NCBI GenBank assembly: GCA_030220185.1
Contig: JASPKZ010007538.1
Span: forward strand, 365,501 to 429,500
Direction: 5' to 3'
From: Diploptera punctata
Lineage: Eukaryota > Arthropoda > Insecta > Blattodea > Blaberidae
Length of the DNA stretch: 64,000 nt
The notes beneath the pieces were generated by a model. The model was not told where the DNA came from. It worked only from the letters and a program-made list of their open reading frames with translations, and searched no databases. Made by a program: the position numbers and the translations under genes. Each line of letters starts with the position of its first letter. Position 1 is the stretch's first letter. Below are positions 38,908 through 49,964 of this stretch, in pieces.

Positions 38908-41900
38908 AAGAAACGCCAGTTATAGACCACGGTCACAGAGCCCAGAATCTTTTACTACCATGATTACCGGCCGTGAAAGCCTGCATTCCAGCTATAGCAT
39001 TATTTATTAAATTAATATTAAGAAGCTAAAGCTGTTACTATGATTGAAATAAGTATATTAAAGTACACTACTAAATTATTGTAATCAAATGGTAAAGAGA
39101 AAATTTTTTTTATATTAATTTAATAAATAATGCTATAGCTATGTGGAGTCCCTTCATGTCTTCTTCAGGTAGAAACCATTCATTGTGTATTTGTGAATGA
39201 TGATTCATAGCATTTGAATGTGGGTCCAAGACAGTAAGGTAAAGGAAGGATTTATGCTTGGATGGGAAGGAAGCCTGGATTAGCTCAATGGTTAGAGCAT
39301 CAGCACGGAAAGCTGAAGGTTCAGGGTTCGAATCCCGGTTCAGGCATACATTTTTCTCTTTACCATTTGATTACAATAATTTAGTAGTGTACTTTAATAT
39401 ACTTATTTCAATCATAGTAACAGCTTTAGCTTCTTAATATTAATTTAAGGTCTACAACAGATCAGATTTTTAGTATAAGACAGATTTTAGAAACTAAATG
39501 GGAATATAATGGTACTGTACATCAACTATATGTAGACTTCAAAAAAGCATATGATTCAATTAAGAGGGAGAAGTTATATAGTATCCTGCTGGAGTTCGGA
39601 ATTCCTAAAAAGTTAGTTAGACTTATACGAATGTGTCTAAATGGCACAAAGAGTAGGGTGCGTGTAGGCAAACAGTTTTCGGACACTTTTGAAATCCAGA
39701 ATGGATTGAAGCTAGGAGATGCACTATCTCCTCTACTATTTTGTACTAGAGCATGCCATTAAATCTTTACAGAATGAGGAAGGCTTACAACTCAATGGTG
39801 TTAATAAGCTGTTAGTTAATGCTGACGATGTATTATTGGCCGATAGCGAGGAGATACTAAAGGACAACACGCACACACTATTGAGTAACACTAAGAAATT
39901 AGGACTGGAAGTAAATATCAATAAAACTATATATATGGTCACACGTAGAAATACATTATATAATGGAAATGGACAGCTAATGACAAATGAGGGAAATTTT
40001 GAGGAAGTGGCTGAATTTAAATACCTAGGAACAATAATCACAAATAGGAATGAGATGCACAAAGAAATTAAACATAGGCTCAATTCTGGAAATGCGTGCT
40101 ATTATGCATTGCAGAGACTCTTGATGTCCCAACTCCTTTCAAAAAACGTTAAACTGAAAATATATAAAACTATTATTCTACCAGTTATATTATATGGGTG
40201 CGAAACATGGACTCTTACTTTAAGGGAGGAAAGGAGATTACGGATATTTGAGAATAAAGTACTTAGGAAAATTTTTGGACCAAAGAGAGATGAACAGACA
40301 GGTGAATGGAGAAGACTACATAACAATGAACTACATGGTCTTTATAGGAAGCCAGATATAATAAGAACAGTTAAGTCTCATAGACTGCGATGGGCAGGAC
40401 ATGTTACACGTATGGGAAATGAAAGACTTGCATGGAAGCTTCTTGTAGGAAAGCCGGAGGGAAAACGCCCAGTTGGTTGACCAAGAATGAGGTGGGAGAA
40501 TAACATAAACTATGATTTGAGGGAAGTAGATTATACAGGGATTGATTGGAAAGCATTAGCTCAGGATAGGGATGTATGGAGAGCTTATGTCCGTGCAGCC
40601 ATGAACCTATGGGTTCAATAGTGCCAGTGAGTAAGTAAGTAAGTGTCACATTGCTAAATGTATAGGCCTGTTTCTATTAGCTGCTGCTCCAACTGAAAAT
40701 TTTTTCACCAAGTTTTAGAAGAAATACCTATAGTTCAGAAAACACTTTTCTATAGCAACCTGCTATGTGTGACATATCCTGACACTAGAGCAAAGTATTT
40801 CTTCTCAACTTCTCTGTCACCTTCCATCTAAACTAGGCAAAAGCAATAATATTGAGATATGCTAATTTTTCCAATGTACTGCTTGGATCTCATTTTGTTC
40901 TTTGTAGGTATAATTTTCTAGAAATCAACAAGTATGGCTGCTTTGTTTACTGCACCTTCTCCTGAATATATTTAAATGCTTCCGTTGACTGCCTTTTAGC
41001 TCAAATTGACACAGAAAAAGGGTCAGTAATTATTTTATGGAGCAGCTGAGCCAAACAGTCAACCCGATTTCCTAAACCATGTTTATGTTAAATCCTCAGC
41101 AGAGTGCAGCAAGCAACTGAGTGCGCCATGCATATTAACATTATAAATGAGAGGAAAAAAAGTCAGTCAGTCACGTTACTGTAGCGGGTAAAATAATGAC
41201 TGTACAAGAAAATGTCATCAATACTTTTTTGTTAGTTATGTACCGATAACGTAGAATACAAGGGGAAATTTTAATCCATGAATTATTATGTTGTGTACAG
41301 TAATTTTTATACATTTTCCGTGACTGACTGACCATAGCTTACAGTTAACAATTATAGGACATATTTAAGGTACATAGAACGTTAGACTGCAATTAATATT
41401 ATCACATTTACGTCTAGGGAGGACCAAAGTATGGTTTGTGAAATAAAATGAATGAATACGTCCAAATCATTAAACAACAAATTGGTAAAATTTTGCATTT
41501 AAAAAAAATTAAAAATTAAATTTAAAAAATTTGCATGTTTTTACAGATTTGAAATATGACAAGTTCTACCACTAACATTATATTAAACTAATGCACATTT
41601 GAAACATTATCTTATAGAATAAGAAAATTTGATCCTTAAAGATATATATTACGTCAATAAAATTATTCCTGCGTCAATTTCAAATTTTCACATTGGTATG
41701 ACATTTTCATGGAATCGCTCTAGAACATCAAAATTGGAAGAGAAGCAAAACTTTTAAAACAAATGGTTAAACCCTTAGAATTGACAATTTGGGAGGAGAT
41801 ATACATTCAGAAAAATAAAGACAGATCGATGAATTTTGATATTGCTAATGAACAAAATTTGATTTCAAAGTTTATAAATTCAACCATAGATGGCAGCGCT

Positions 41901-42186
41901 GAAAATGGTGACAATAGAAGAGTTGACAGCCGAAGAATTCCATCAATTGAAGTTGTGGCTGAATATGGATGTGATTAAGTTCGAAACCACGGTTTCGTGA
42001 AAAACACTAAACTTATGAGGTGAGTTTTCAAAAATGTTCTTCAATGAATTTCAATGTGTTATGCATTTGATGAGGATGCTTGCCAGTAAGGTTCGGACAT
42101 TGAATAAAAACAATTGTATACAAAGTGTGTCTCAAACAGGCTGCTCCTTGCATCATTGAAACTGTTGCAGCAAAGGTCATTCAATT

Positions 42187-42419
42187 CTAATAAAAATCAA
42201 ATGAATCGTGAATTCTTTTTATCTCATACATCTATGTTTTTTAACACAGAACTGCAGTATCGACAAACATCATTCCCATCCTCAGTTGTGGTCCCCATGT
42301 TTCCCGATACTGCAGTTCTGTGTTAAAAAACATAGATGTATGAGGTAAGAAGAATTCACAATTCATTTGGTTTTTATTAAGAAAACCTCATAATGTAAAA
42401 ATTCCCAACTTTATTATAT
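42187..42419 (-). mobile_element. Palindromic Penelope-family insertion
   Basis: The arms, TAAAAATCAAATGAATCGTG AATTC... and complement, are the same subfamily as 4021-4222. On the minus strand CTGAGGA (box I) is followed by a hairpin and GATACTGCAGTTCTGTG, i.e. GAAA has become GATA. Tail AACCTCATAATGTAAAAATT on the right. Confidence 0.75.
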
Positions 42420-42424
42420 GATTA

Positions 42425-42760
42425 TATTTGAAAAGAAAAGTATACGCCTAGACTGGGGTTTGAACCCAGGACCTTTGACTCTCTATGTCAATGCTCTTCC
42501 AAGTGAGCTACCTGGGCCTCCAATCTAAACGCATATTTTTCTCTTCTACATAGTTAACTCCCTAACCCCAAATGCTACAAGCCGTTGCTATGATTTTTGC
42601 AAATGGCAGCTTCTTTATTAAGAAGACATTTTATTGGGAATTTAAACATTACTTATAAAGCCAGTAGTGCTTCTTTCAATGTTAATATTATTCGTTTTTA
42701 AACATCTTAATGATGGACAAATTATATTTGAAAAGAAAAAATGTACGCCTAGACTGGGGT
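42425..42760 (-). repeat. SINE C copy
   Basis: tRNA-like module at 42446-42517 (minus, loop ATAGAGA), body with AAATGGCAGCTTCTTTATTA, then the start of the next unit (TACGCCTAGACTGGGGTTTG) at 42745: the beginning of a tandem copy that breaks off. Confidence 0.7.
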
Positions 42761-43019
42761 TTGATTCTGTTTGATGCGGTGGTTCAGTCAATCAGCTGAT
42801 CTCTTGTGGCAATTTGGGATTCATATACTACAATTTTGACATGCTCCCAAAGAAAAATAATCAGGACTTCGATTCTTTCTATATTTAATACGACGAAGCG
42901 CAAATGCTTTGAAACATGTCTTACAGAAAACAATTTATGGGTAATATGAAAACAGACAAACCCCAGTATGAGTGTATATTTTTCTCTTCAAATATAATTT
43001 ATCCATCATTGAGATGTAT

Positions 43020-43310
43020 GAAATGAATAATAAAAACATCAAAAGAAGCCATACTGGCTTTATAATGTAATGTAAAATTCCCAATTAAAGGTCTTCTCAA
43101 TAAAGAAGCTACTATTTGCAAGATAGAAGCAATGGCTTCATAGCATTTGATGCAATGGAATTAACAGCATATATAAGAGGAAAATTTGCATTTAGATTGG
43201 AGTTTTTCAGATAGCTCAGTTGGTAGAGCATTCCTCTAGAGTGCGAAAGGTCCTGGGTTCAAACTCCACTCTGAGGATATAATTTTTCTCTTCAAATATA
43301 ATTTATCAAT
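43020..43310 (+). repeat. SINE D copy
   Basis: Body ATACTGGCTTTATAATGTAA ... TTGCAAGATAGAAGCAATGG, then a tRNA-like module at 43205-43276 (A-box TAGCTCAGTTGG, B-box GGTTCAAACTCC) and an AATTTTTCTCTTCAAATATA border. An inverted repeat, AATACCTTAGTTGCCTAC and complement, follows at 43335-43430. Confidence 0.65.
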
Positions 43311-43439
43311 GAAATGAATAATAAAAAACAGTGAATACCTTAGTTGCCTACAAAATGTCATGGATAATATGTGGTCAACATACTGATGCAATGATTCATC
43401 TAGTAGGCAACTAAGGTATTACTAGGATGGTGGAGGTCA

Positions 43440-43640
43440 ATCAATTTTGCTTAGAGACATCTTTTTTTTCAGGCTTAAGATTCTTTTATGAGCATTAAAA
43501 TTTTGAGATTCAGATCCTCCCAGAGGACTTGTTCCTTGGTTTTTCCATCCTAAAAACCCCAGGTGAGTTTGAACCTGCGACCCTCACAACTAGAGGCAAG
43601 GAATATAACCTCTAGACTATCGTGGTAGACTTAACTCTAA
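43440..43640 (-). repeat. SINE I copy
   Basis: Minus-strand tRNA-like head (GTCTACCACGATAGTCTAGA GG) and B-box GGTTCAAACTC, with a body containing TGGAAAAACCAAGGAACAAG. It resembles 59260-59380. Confidence 0.5.
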
Positions 43641-43745
43641 TGCACTCCAGTAATTCTCTAAGATGGATTGAGCAGGATTTGAAGATGTACTGCAGTTTTA
43701 GGTGACAATGATTTTCATAATGTGATAGAATTGGTGTAATTTTAG

Positions 43746-43913
43746 GAAATGGAAATGAATAAATTTAAGGAGAACAGAGACGAGGTGATCAGACGATATG
43801 AGGATATGATCAGGCGAGAGAAAGAAGAAACGGACAAGCATAAACGTGAAATCGGGGCTTACCAACAAATGTTCTCAAAGAACACTCCAACGCCCAATAA
43901 GAAGGAATACGAG
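43746..43913 (+). CDS. Host gene exon 8 of window: charged helix
   Basis: The acceptor GTAATTTTAG ends at 43745 and the donor GTAAGA starts at 43914. The exon is 168 nt, 56 codons, phase 0/0: EMEMNKFKENRDEVIRRYED MIRREKEETDKHKREIGAYQ, then a non-helical KNTPTPNKKEYE. The Arg-rich helix followed by a Pro/Thr break marks the C-terminal end of the main coiled coil. Confidence 0.87.
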
Positions 43914-44209
43914 GTAAGAGTAATATTGATACCTAACAGGGTTGATTAAAGATTTAATAACTTCTTTAATCAATATTTTAAATCAAATAATAAATAATAA
44001 TGGTGCTGCAACACATTTTGGAGCCTGACCACTGCCGAGATTTCTTTTCATCTTCTCAGTCCAAAGTCCCTTACCATCCTATAACATCCAACTTCTTAAG
44101 ATCATCATCTGCTCCATCTGCCATCTCAATCTTGGTCTGCCTACTCTTCTACTGCCTTAATGTATTAGAAAGTTAAGCTTTTTCTAGAGTTATTTTAACA
44201 CTCTACCAC

Positions 44210-44690
44210 CCTAATAACATTACCCACCCAGTACAGACAGGCGGATGGAGAAGACTATATACCAGTGAACTACGTAGTCTTTATAGGAAGCCAGATATAA
44301 TAAGAACAGTTAAATCTTTAGTCTGCAATGGGCTGGACAAATGGCATGAATGGGGAATGACAAGATCATTTGAAAACTATAGTTACCGTGTTTGAAAAAC
44401 ATGAAATATGAGGTAAGATGTTAAAATGACTCATTAATTTATTAATTAAGAACCTCATAATGTGTTTCCCAAATTTTAACTTTGAATGAAATATGTGCAT
44501 GGAAGCTTCTTGTAGGAAAACCAGAGGGAAACTCCCAATTGGTAGACCAAGAATGAGGTGGGTGAATAACATTAATCATGATTACAGGGAATGATTGAAA
44601 AACATTAGCTCAGGATAGGAATGTATGGAGAGCTATGTCTGTATGGCCATGAACCTATGGGTTTGATAGTGCAAGTGAGTTATATTTTTT
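44210..44690 (+). pseudogene. RTE LINE 3' fragment interrupted by a Penelope-family arm
   Basis: TGGAGAAGACTATATACCAG ... and ATGGAAGCTTCTTGTAGGAA match 40310-40620 of the full RTE copy. At about 44356-44485 a single arm of the 16945 subfamily (AATGACAAGATCATTTGAAA ... AACCTCATAATGTGTTTCCC) is inserted. Confidence 0.7.
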
Positions 44691-44867
44691 CAGTACAGTA
44701 CTTGATAAACTTCATAATATTTTAGTGAATAATGAATATATTTCAATATTATACTGTGATTTTTATTTGACGAGTAAAATGTTTACATAAACTGAGATTT
44801 GTACAAAGGTCTCTGCTTTACTGGATATAATAGTGTTAAAATCCCATTTAAAATATTTTTGAAATAG

Positions 44868-44909
44868 AAGCCACAAGATGACCTCTTCCATGAAGATTCA
44901 CAGCCTCGG
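44868..44909 (+). CDS. Host gene exon 9 of window: 42-nt micro-exon (probable)
   Basis: The acceptor TTTTTGAAATAG ends at 44867 and the donor GTGAGC starts at 44910. It gives 14 codons, phase 0/0: KPQDDLFHEDSQPR. Phase and splice sites fit exons 8 and 10, and the composition fits the hydrophilic linker begun in exon 8, but the acceptor tract is weak and the exon is short. Confidence 0.55.
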
Positions 44910-45187
44910 GTGAGCAGAATTGTATAATAGAGAGAAAGATTTCCGTTTAAATTTTTACTTTTGGTCAAAAATCTCCATCTATTTAAATTTGAGTTGTTTT
45001 TTGACTCACTTCATATTTCTTAATTTTTATGCAGACTCTAGTTGAAGTGTCATGGCGGTAGCTACTAACACGCACAAGTTACGCTAGGTTTTTAAGTTAT
45101 TTTCGGTAGGTGCCTTCATTATTTTTTGTTAAAGTTGTATATTCCTGGTCTGTTTAAGTTTATATTTATATTAGTTAGTGTCAAACA

Positions 45188-45850
45188 TGTGTACATTTAA
45201 CACCATGGGAAGAAACACACGTAATTCAAACATTGATTCGACTAGTTCTACCGAGGAAGCGGTGAAATGTGTGGTGAAGGAGGCACTGCAGGATCCCAGC
45301 ACGCTGCAGGTGTCTGTGTCCATGTTGCAGGACCAGGTAGTGGCAGAACTGCAAAAGACCATCCAAGACAACACTAAGGGTAATTGAGGATATGAAAAAG
45401 ACCTCGATGAAAAAGATAAAAAGATTGAGGTGTTGGAAAATAAAATAGACGATTTAAAACAATGCCTCAGGATTTTTGGTATGAAAGAAGAGGCTGGAGA
45501 GGACACTGACCAGAAAGCCATCTAGGTGGCCAAAAAAAATCGGTGTCGATCTATCAGTGACTTACATTTACAGAAGTCGCCGTGTTGGTGTTAGTAATGC
45601 AGAAAGACCGCGGGCTATAATAGTGAAATTTGTAAGTTACTGCAAGCTCAGTGAAGTTTTTCTAAGCAAGAAAAAGTTGAAAGGAAGTGGGGTCACTGAT
45701 TGCGAGGACCTAATGAAGTGTCGATATCGCCTGCTACAAGACAGCATACAAAAATACGGTATTCAAAATGTATGGACAATGGATGGTGCCATCATGGCCA
45801 AAGTAAATGGCAAAAAATGCAAAATTAGATCTTCTACGGATATCAACTAG
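45188..45850 (+). pseudogene. LINE ORF1 protein (coiled coil plus RRM-like)
   Basis: + strand: MCTFNTMGRNTRNSNIDSTS, an amphipathic helix (VKCVVKEALQDPSTLQVSVS), a Lys/Glu coiled coil, then IYRSRRVGVSNAERPRAIIV KF and a basic C-terminus, the RNA-binding module of L1/CR1 ORF1 proteins. It is broken by two stops and a frameshift. Confidence 0.75.
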
Positions 45851-46129
45851 ATAGGACCTGAGTGTAAAATATGTTTACTTTATTTTTCTTTTCTTTGCTA
45901 ACAATTATATTGTTAATTTATTTATAATTTAGGTAAGTTTTAAGTTTATTATTTTTTATTTAGGGCAACTTGTTTTATTTTCATTTTAAGTTCTTTGTTA
46001 GCTAAATTTTAATTTTATTAGAGTTATTACAGTACATAGTTTATTTTTTCTTTCTACTATTGGCAACATTGAGCTGACAAATGATGACTTGTTTGCAACC
46101 CCTTACTCCTTCTCCAAACACCCTCTTAT

Positions 46130-49100
46130 TGTGAAGACATCTTTTAAAACACGTAGCAGAATTCCTGACTCCCCACCATCCCCTCCTCCAACAACTACCA
46201 GTTTATTAAGTTATGTTGATAGGAAATAACACTGAGGTTTTTTAATATTGTTTATTTTTTCTTTCACTCACCTCATACTTCATAACTTCTCTCAGACCCG
46301 GGTTTCTTCACATCATTTGCGACATTCTCAATGCTGCATCACGTTCACAACTGATATCCAACGGCCATTGGACGTCAGTTGTGTACGTGACGCAGTATTG
46401 AGAATGTTGCAAATGATGTGACGAAACCCAGGTCTGAGAGAAGTTATGAAGTATGAGGTGAGTGAAAGAAAAAGTAAACAATAACTACCAGTTTATTTAA
46501 GAATGCATTTTCTATTGATAAGTCAACACTTAAAATCGCTCATGTAAATTCACAAAGCATTCTGTCCCACTTTGATGAGTTTGAAACCATATTTTCATGT
46601 CTTGGACTGAGCGCCATTTTAATTTCGGAAACCTGGCTAACCCCTTCCGTACATTCCTCCCTTGTTCACTTGGATGGATATACACTGCTCAGAAATGACA
46701 GAATAGATAAAAGAGGTGGAGGCGTTTGTGCCTTTATATTAAATGAACTTAATCCAAGAATTGTCCACCAGTCCCCTTATATATATTCTGCTCACCCCGA
46801 GTTCCTATTCATAGAAATTCAAGCCAGTCTAAAAAAAATTTCTCTTATGTATTGTATACACACCTCCTAAAATGGGCACCTTTCGGATCTAGAAAACGCT
46901 CTGAACGATTCATTGCCTCATTATGAACATGTTATTGTCACAGATGATTTTAATACATATCTTCTTCAGACTGACTCACCAGTCATACAACTTAAAACTA
47001 TATTCCAAAGCTTTAATATGACCATTGTTCCTCTCTCTGCCACACATCACACTGCTACTACCGACACTCTACTGGACTTAATGGTGACTACACATCCAGA
47101 GAAAGTACTGACATGGACAAATTCCTGCTCCCAGCATATCTACTTATGGCATTTATTCGTAGAATACTTACTCCAGTGTCCTAAAAGACGCTCTAAATTG
47201 ATTATGTACAGAAACTTACGAAACATAGACGAGACTAAACTAAAATCAGATGCTTTAGAACTACCTTGGTACACAATATGGAATCTTAGACCAGTTAATG
47301 AAAAAGTAGACACATTTAATACACTGATAGTACAACTATATGACAGACATGCACTAGTGAAAACCCGACGATTTACCCGCCCCCCCTGCTCCCTGGATGA
47401 ATGACTCAATACATGAACTTATGTCAAAACGAGACAAAGCTTACTGCACATACAGACGACACAAAAATGATGAGAACTGGCAACTGTACAAACAACTTAG
47501 AAACACTACTACACAAACTATATGCAATGCCAAACTACAACACGTATAATCGGACCTGAAAATAAGTGCTTGGGACACTTGGCGAAATCTCCGTACAATG
47601 GGACTTAGACAGTCGAATCCCCCAACTGACTATAGAAATTTCTGTAGATGATTTAAATGAACATTTTACCTCAATACCCTTGACACCTCCAGACAACAAG
47701 ACTAAAATAGACATTCCTAAAGACTTATCCCCATCCCCCCATATAGGAAGAGATCAATTTACTTTTACAGCATTTTGCCTAGAGACGTTAAAAAAGCACT
47801 CAAGCTGATTAAATCCAATGCACAAGGAACAGATGACATCAGCATTTTAATGCTACCCTTATAACTTCTATCTTCCCTACTGTATGAAAACAGTCTAGGG
47901 TTCGGCCTATACCTAAAATAAGTACACCTACTAATTGTAATGACTTCTGACCGATTAGCATCCTTCTGACATTATCTAAAGCCCTGGAACATACTGTACA
48001 TAAGCAAATGACTGAATATCTCCAAGCAAATCACCTCCTTGATCCTTATCAATCCAGCTTTAGATCTGGTCATAGCACAATCACAGCTTTGTTAAAAATT
48101 ACTGAAGATATTCGTGAAGCCATGGACAGATGTGAATTGACTCATTTAACCTTACTTGACTTCAGCAAAGCTTTTGACATAGTAGACCACGACTTACTTT
48201 CGATAAAGCTCAAGCACCTACACTTATCTGACAGCACTGTATCCTGGTTCGACTCATACCTGCACAGTCGTCAACAATACGTTTCACTAAACTCTAGATC
48301 TTCGTCTTGGCGTAACGTGCAGGCGGGAGTCCCCCAGGGCAGTGTTCTCAGACCTCTTCTTTTCTCAATCTACCTAAATGACTGTATTAAAGCACTGTCG
48401 TTATCACCTCTATGCTGATGATCTCCAAATTTACCTACATTCACCTCCTCATTCTCTCTGTAACAGCTTGACGAAAATGAATGATCTCACATCCATCTTT
48501 AACTGGTCTTCAAGTACCGGTCTAAATCCTAACAAGTCACAAGTAATTCTAATGGGACAACAAAGACTGCTTGCAACCTTTGACATATCTACACTTCCAA
48601 ACATTACTATAAATAATATAATTATCCCTTTTTCTTCTTCAGTAATAGATCTTGGACTACATCTAGACGCAAATTTAACCTGGCAAACACAAGTGAAACA
48701 CATATGTAAAAAGACTTTCTCCATCTTACATTATCTTAGACGTTTAAAGAATTTTCTCCCAGTTTCGTTAAAACAAATCCTTGTGCAGAATCTTGGGTTG
48801 CCACACTTTGATTATTGTGACATTATATATAATGATCTAAACTATGACTTGTCGCAGAGACTGCAGCGTGTTCATAATGCTTGCGTTCGATTCATTTTCA
48901 ATATCCGCCGTTATGACCATATTTCCGAACACTGTAATAACCTCTATTTTGGCTCCGTCTTACTGACAGACGTAAATTGCACTCTCTTTCACTACTTTTC
49001 AAGCTTCTGAATTCCTACACTCCTACTTACCTGGCGTCCAGATTTGAGAAGTTATCCTCTTACCACAATATTGACACTAGATCACAAGATAGCAGTCTGC

Positions 49101-49255
49101 TAACAATTCCTCTTCATAGCACTTCCTCTTATTCTACTTCCTTCACAGCAGCCTCTGCCCGCTCCTGGAATTTCCTTCCTCAAGATATCAGGGCTTGCCG
49201 CACACTTGGCACCTTTAAGTCACGCTTATACAGTTACCTGTTGTCTAATAATTAA
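46130..49255 (+). pseudogene. LINE ORF2: AP endonuclease and reverse transcriptase
   Basis: Endonuclease: IAHVNSQSILSHFDEF, LISETWLTPSV, GGGVCAFI, VIVTDDFNTY (active-site D/N region), LDLMVTT. RT: CNDF.PISILLTLSKALEHTV, LLDFSKAFDIVDHDLL (A), QAGVPQGSVLRPLLFSIYLN D (B), HLYADDLQIYLHS (C, catalytic YADD intact). C-terminus: SFTAASARSWNFLPQDIRAC RTLGTFKSRL. At least five stops or shifts (for example near 46869, 47404, 47540, 48418, 49008). Confidence 0.88.
46208..46482 (+). mobile_element. Palindromic Penelope-family unit with 15-bp target duplication
   Basis: AACTACCAGTTTATT lies at 46193-46207 and 46483-46497, inside LINE sequence. One-sided tail GATAGGAAATAACACTGAGG at the left, then arms (TTTCACTCACCTCATACTTC ...) around a centre near 46365. 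The right arm has GACGAAACCCAGGTCTGAGAG (GAAA, ACCCAGGU, C17); box I is altered to TTGAGAA. The arms differ at several sites. Confidence 0.9.
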
Positions 49256-49544
49256 TTTTTTCTCTATTTATTTAAATTTATACCATGTCATTTATAATTT
49301 TTTATCGTTTTTTTATATATCTTGTAACTATTATACATTAAATTCATTAAATCTAGAGTAAATCAAAATACATTATAAATATTAATTGTATTGTATTTAT
49401 AACATGTAATTGTTTATGTTTATTGTAATTTAGATGTAATACAATTTTTTTTATTTTCTTTGCATTTTTTAAAAACCTGGTTGAGTGGCAGACAAGGCCT
49501 TAAAGCCTTAACTCTGCCAGGTAAAATAAAGCTATTATTATTTT

Positions 49545-49549
49545 TGTTG

Positions 49550-49609
<60 letters not shown>

Positions 49610-49612
49610 GCT
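49545..49612. repeat. (TTA)n tail of the CR1-like LINE
   Basis: About 20 TTA/ATT units directly after AAAATAAAGCTATTATTATT. The long frames across it on both strands are artefacts of the triplet repeat. Confidence 0.9.
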
Positions 49613-49699
49613 ATTATTATTAGTTTCGTCACTGAATTTGTGACATTGTCAATGCATCACAACTGCGTCTTGTGGTTGTAAATTTATTTCTGTGCTCTC

Positions 49700-49960
49700 T
49701 GTTGGCTGATTGATGAACTTCCAAATCAGTTCTTTTTTTTTTCATATGTAAATTTTCTCCCAAATTGAGGGTTCCTTTGATTTTTCTAACCTTTTAAGTA
49801 ATATTACTTTGGTTTCAATTATGTGTTTTTCTGACCAAACATGTATGGCTATTGCAAATTTTTCTATTTCTCCATTTTTAACATTTCTAATGCATTCTTT
49901 CAATCTTGTATTTAAATTCCTACCTATATATATTTAATCTCCATCTATGTTGGTCATTCC
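49700..49960 (-). pseudogene. Penelope-like endonuclease C-terminal fragment
   Basis: Minus strand: degraded versions of NLNTRLKECIRNVKNGEIEK FAIAIHVW, KPKELTVWEKIY-like and FEISSISQP segments. No ends visible. Confidence 0.65.
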
Positions 49961-49964
49961 ATTT

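Larger units (their letters stand above)
38735..38960. mobile_element. Inverted hammerhead dimer of the second Penelope lineage
   Basis: The arms AGATTCCGGGCTATGTGGCC... pair over about 105 bp around a centre near 38838. The sequence matches the 3' end at 30565-30700 but has no coding part. Both arms keep a complete hammerhead (38760-38800 minus, 38867-38907 plus). Confidence 0.85.
38318..39447. repeat. SINE B inverted pair inserted in the RTE LINE
   Basis: AGGTCTACAAC flanks it (38307-38317 and 39448-39458). tRNA-like modules are inverted: 38360-38438 (minus, with a 6-base duplication) and 39273-39345 (plus; acceptor GCCTGGA/TTCAGGC, loop ACGGAAA). The flanks GTTAAATTATTGTAATCAAA and complement mirror each other. 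Two PLE-derived palindromes (38512-38625, 38735-38960) are nested inside. LINE codons RSTT are duplicated at both borders. Confidence 0.8.
37534..40642 (+). mobile_element. RTE/BovB-like LINE with 12-bp target duplication
   Basis: GTGTCACATTGC lies at 37522-37533 and 40643-40654. + strand frames: KKWFDEECADIVKKRKLAKM (37539), ELIKSGGEKK, then DEWKESIIVPIYKKGDKTDC NNYRGISLLS (about 38120-38210), VDFKKAYDSI (about 39532), a NADD form of the catalytic motif (39820), and a C-terminal block with RRLRIFENKVLRKIFGPKRD and HRLRWAGHVTRMG. The end is (GTAA)n, as expected for RTE. It is 5'-truncated, frameshifted, and split by inverted SINEs. Confidence 0.88.
35835..41719. mobile_element. Unidentified TIR element, 2.8 kb without its nested LINE
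   Basis: The left end AGAGCAATTCCATATG and the right end (complement AGAGCGATTCCATGAAAATG) are inverted repeats placed exactly at the break in the PLE. TGACTGACTGACA motifs recur near both ends (35856, 36043, 41169, 41322). The only coding remnant is 37216-37506. A Polinton/Maverick-like or other large DNA transposon derivative is possible, but the target duplication is unclear and no diagnostic gene is present. Confidence 0.5.
35085..42062 (+). mobile_element. One Penelope-like element split by SINE C and a large TIR element
   Basis: The left end has tail TTGGGAAGTAAACATTGAGG and an inverted arm (35140-35240) with a minus-strand CTGAAGA. PLE codons run 35245-35341, 35695-35834 and 41720-41980; the last gives PLELTIWEEIYIQKNKDRSM and ends VVAEYGCD. 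The right arm (41945-42045) mirrors the left. Its hammerhead has CTGAATA (one core change), GAAA, ACCACGGU. Removing the insertions restores a copy like 25313-26330. Confidence 0.75.
45030..49620 (+). mobile_element. CR1-like LINE, nearly full length, inactivated
   Basis: The order is ORF1, AP endonuclease, RT, 3' UTR with (TTA)n. The 3' UTR AACCTGGTTGAGTGGCAGAC is repeated in the truncated copy at 21575-21760. A palindromic Penelope-family unit (46208-46482) sits between ORF1 and the endonuclease. Clade assignment (CR1/Jockey-type) is by overall look only. Confidence 0.85.

Noticed and set aside
44200..44700. Host exon in the RTE-like stretch
   Set aside because: It matches the LINE at 40310-40620 and carries a Penelope-family insertion; the codons are retrotransposon remnants.
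49420..49681. Poly-Asn / poly-Leu frames
   Set aside because: They are translations of the (TTA)n LINE tail.
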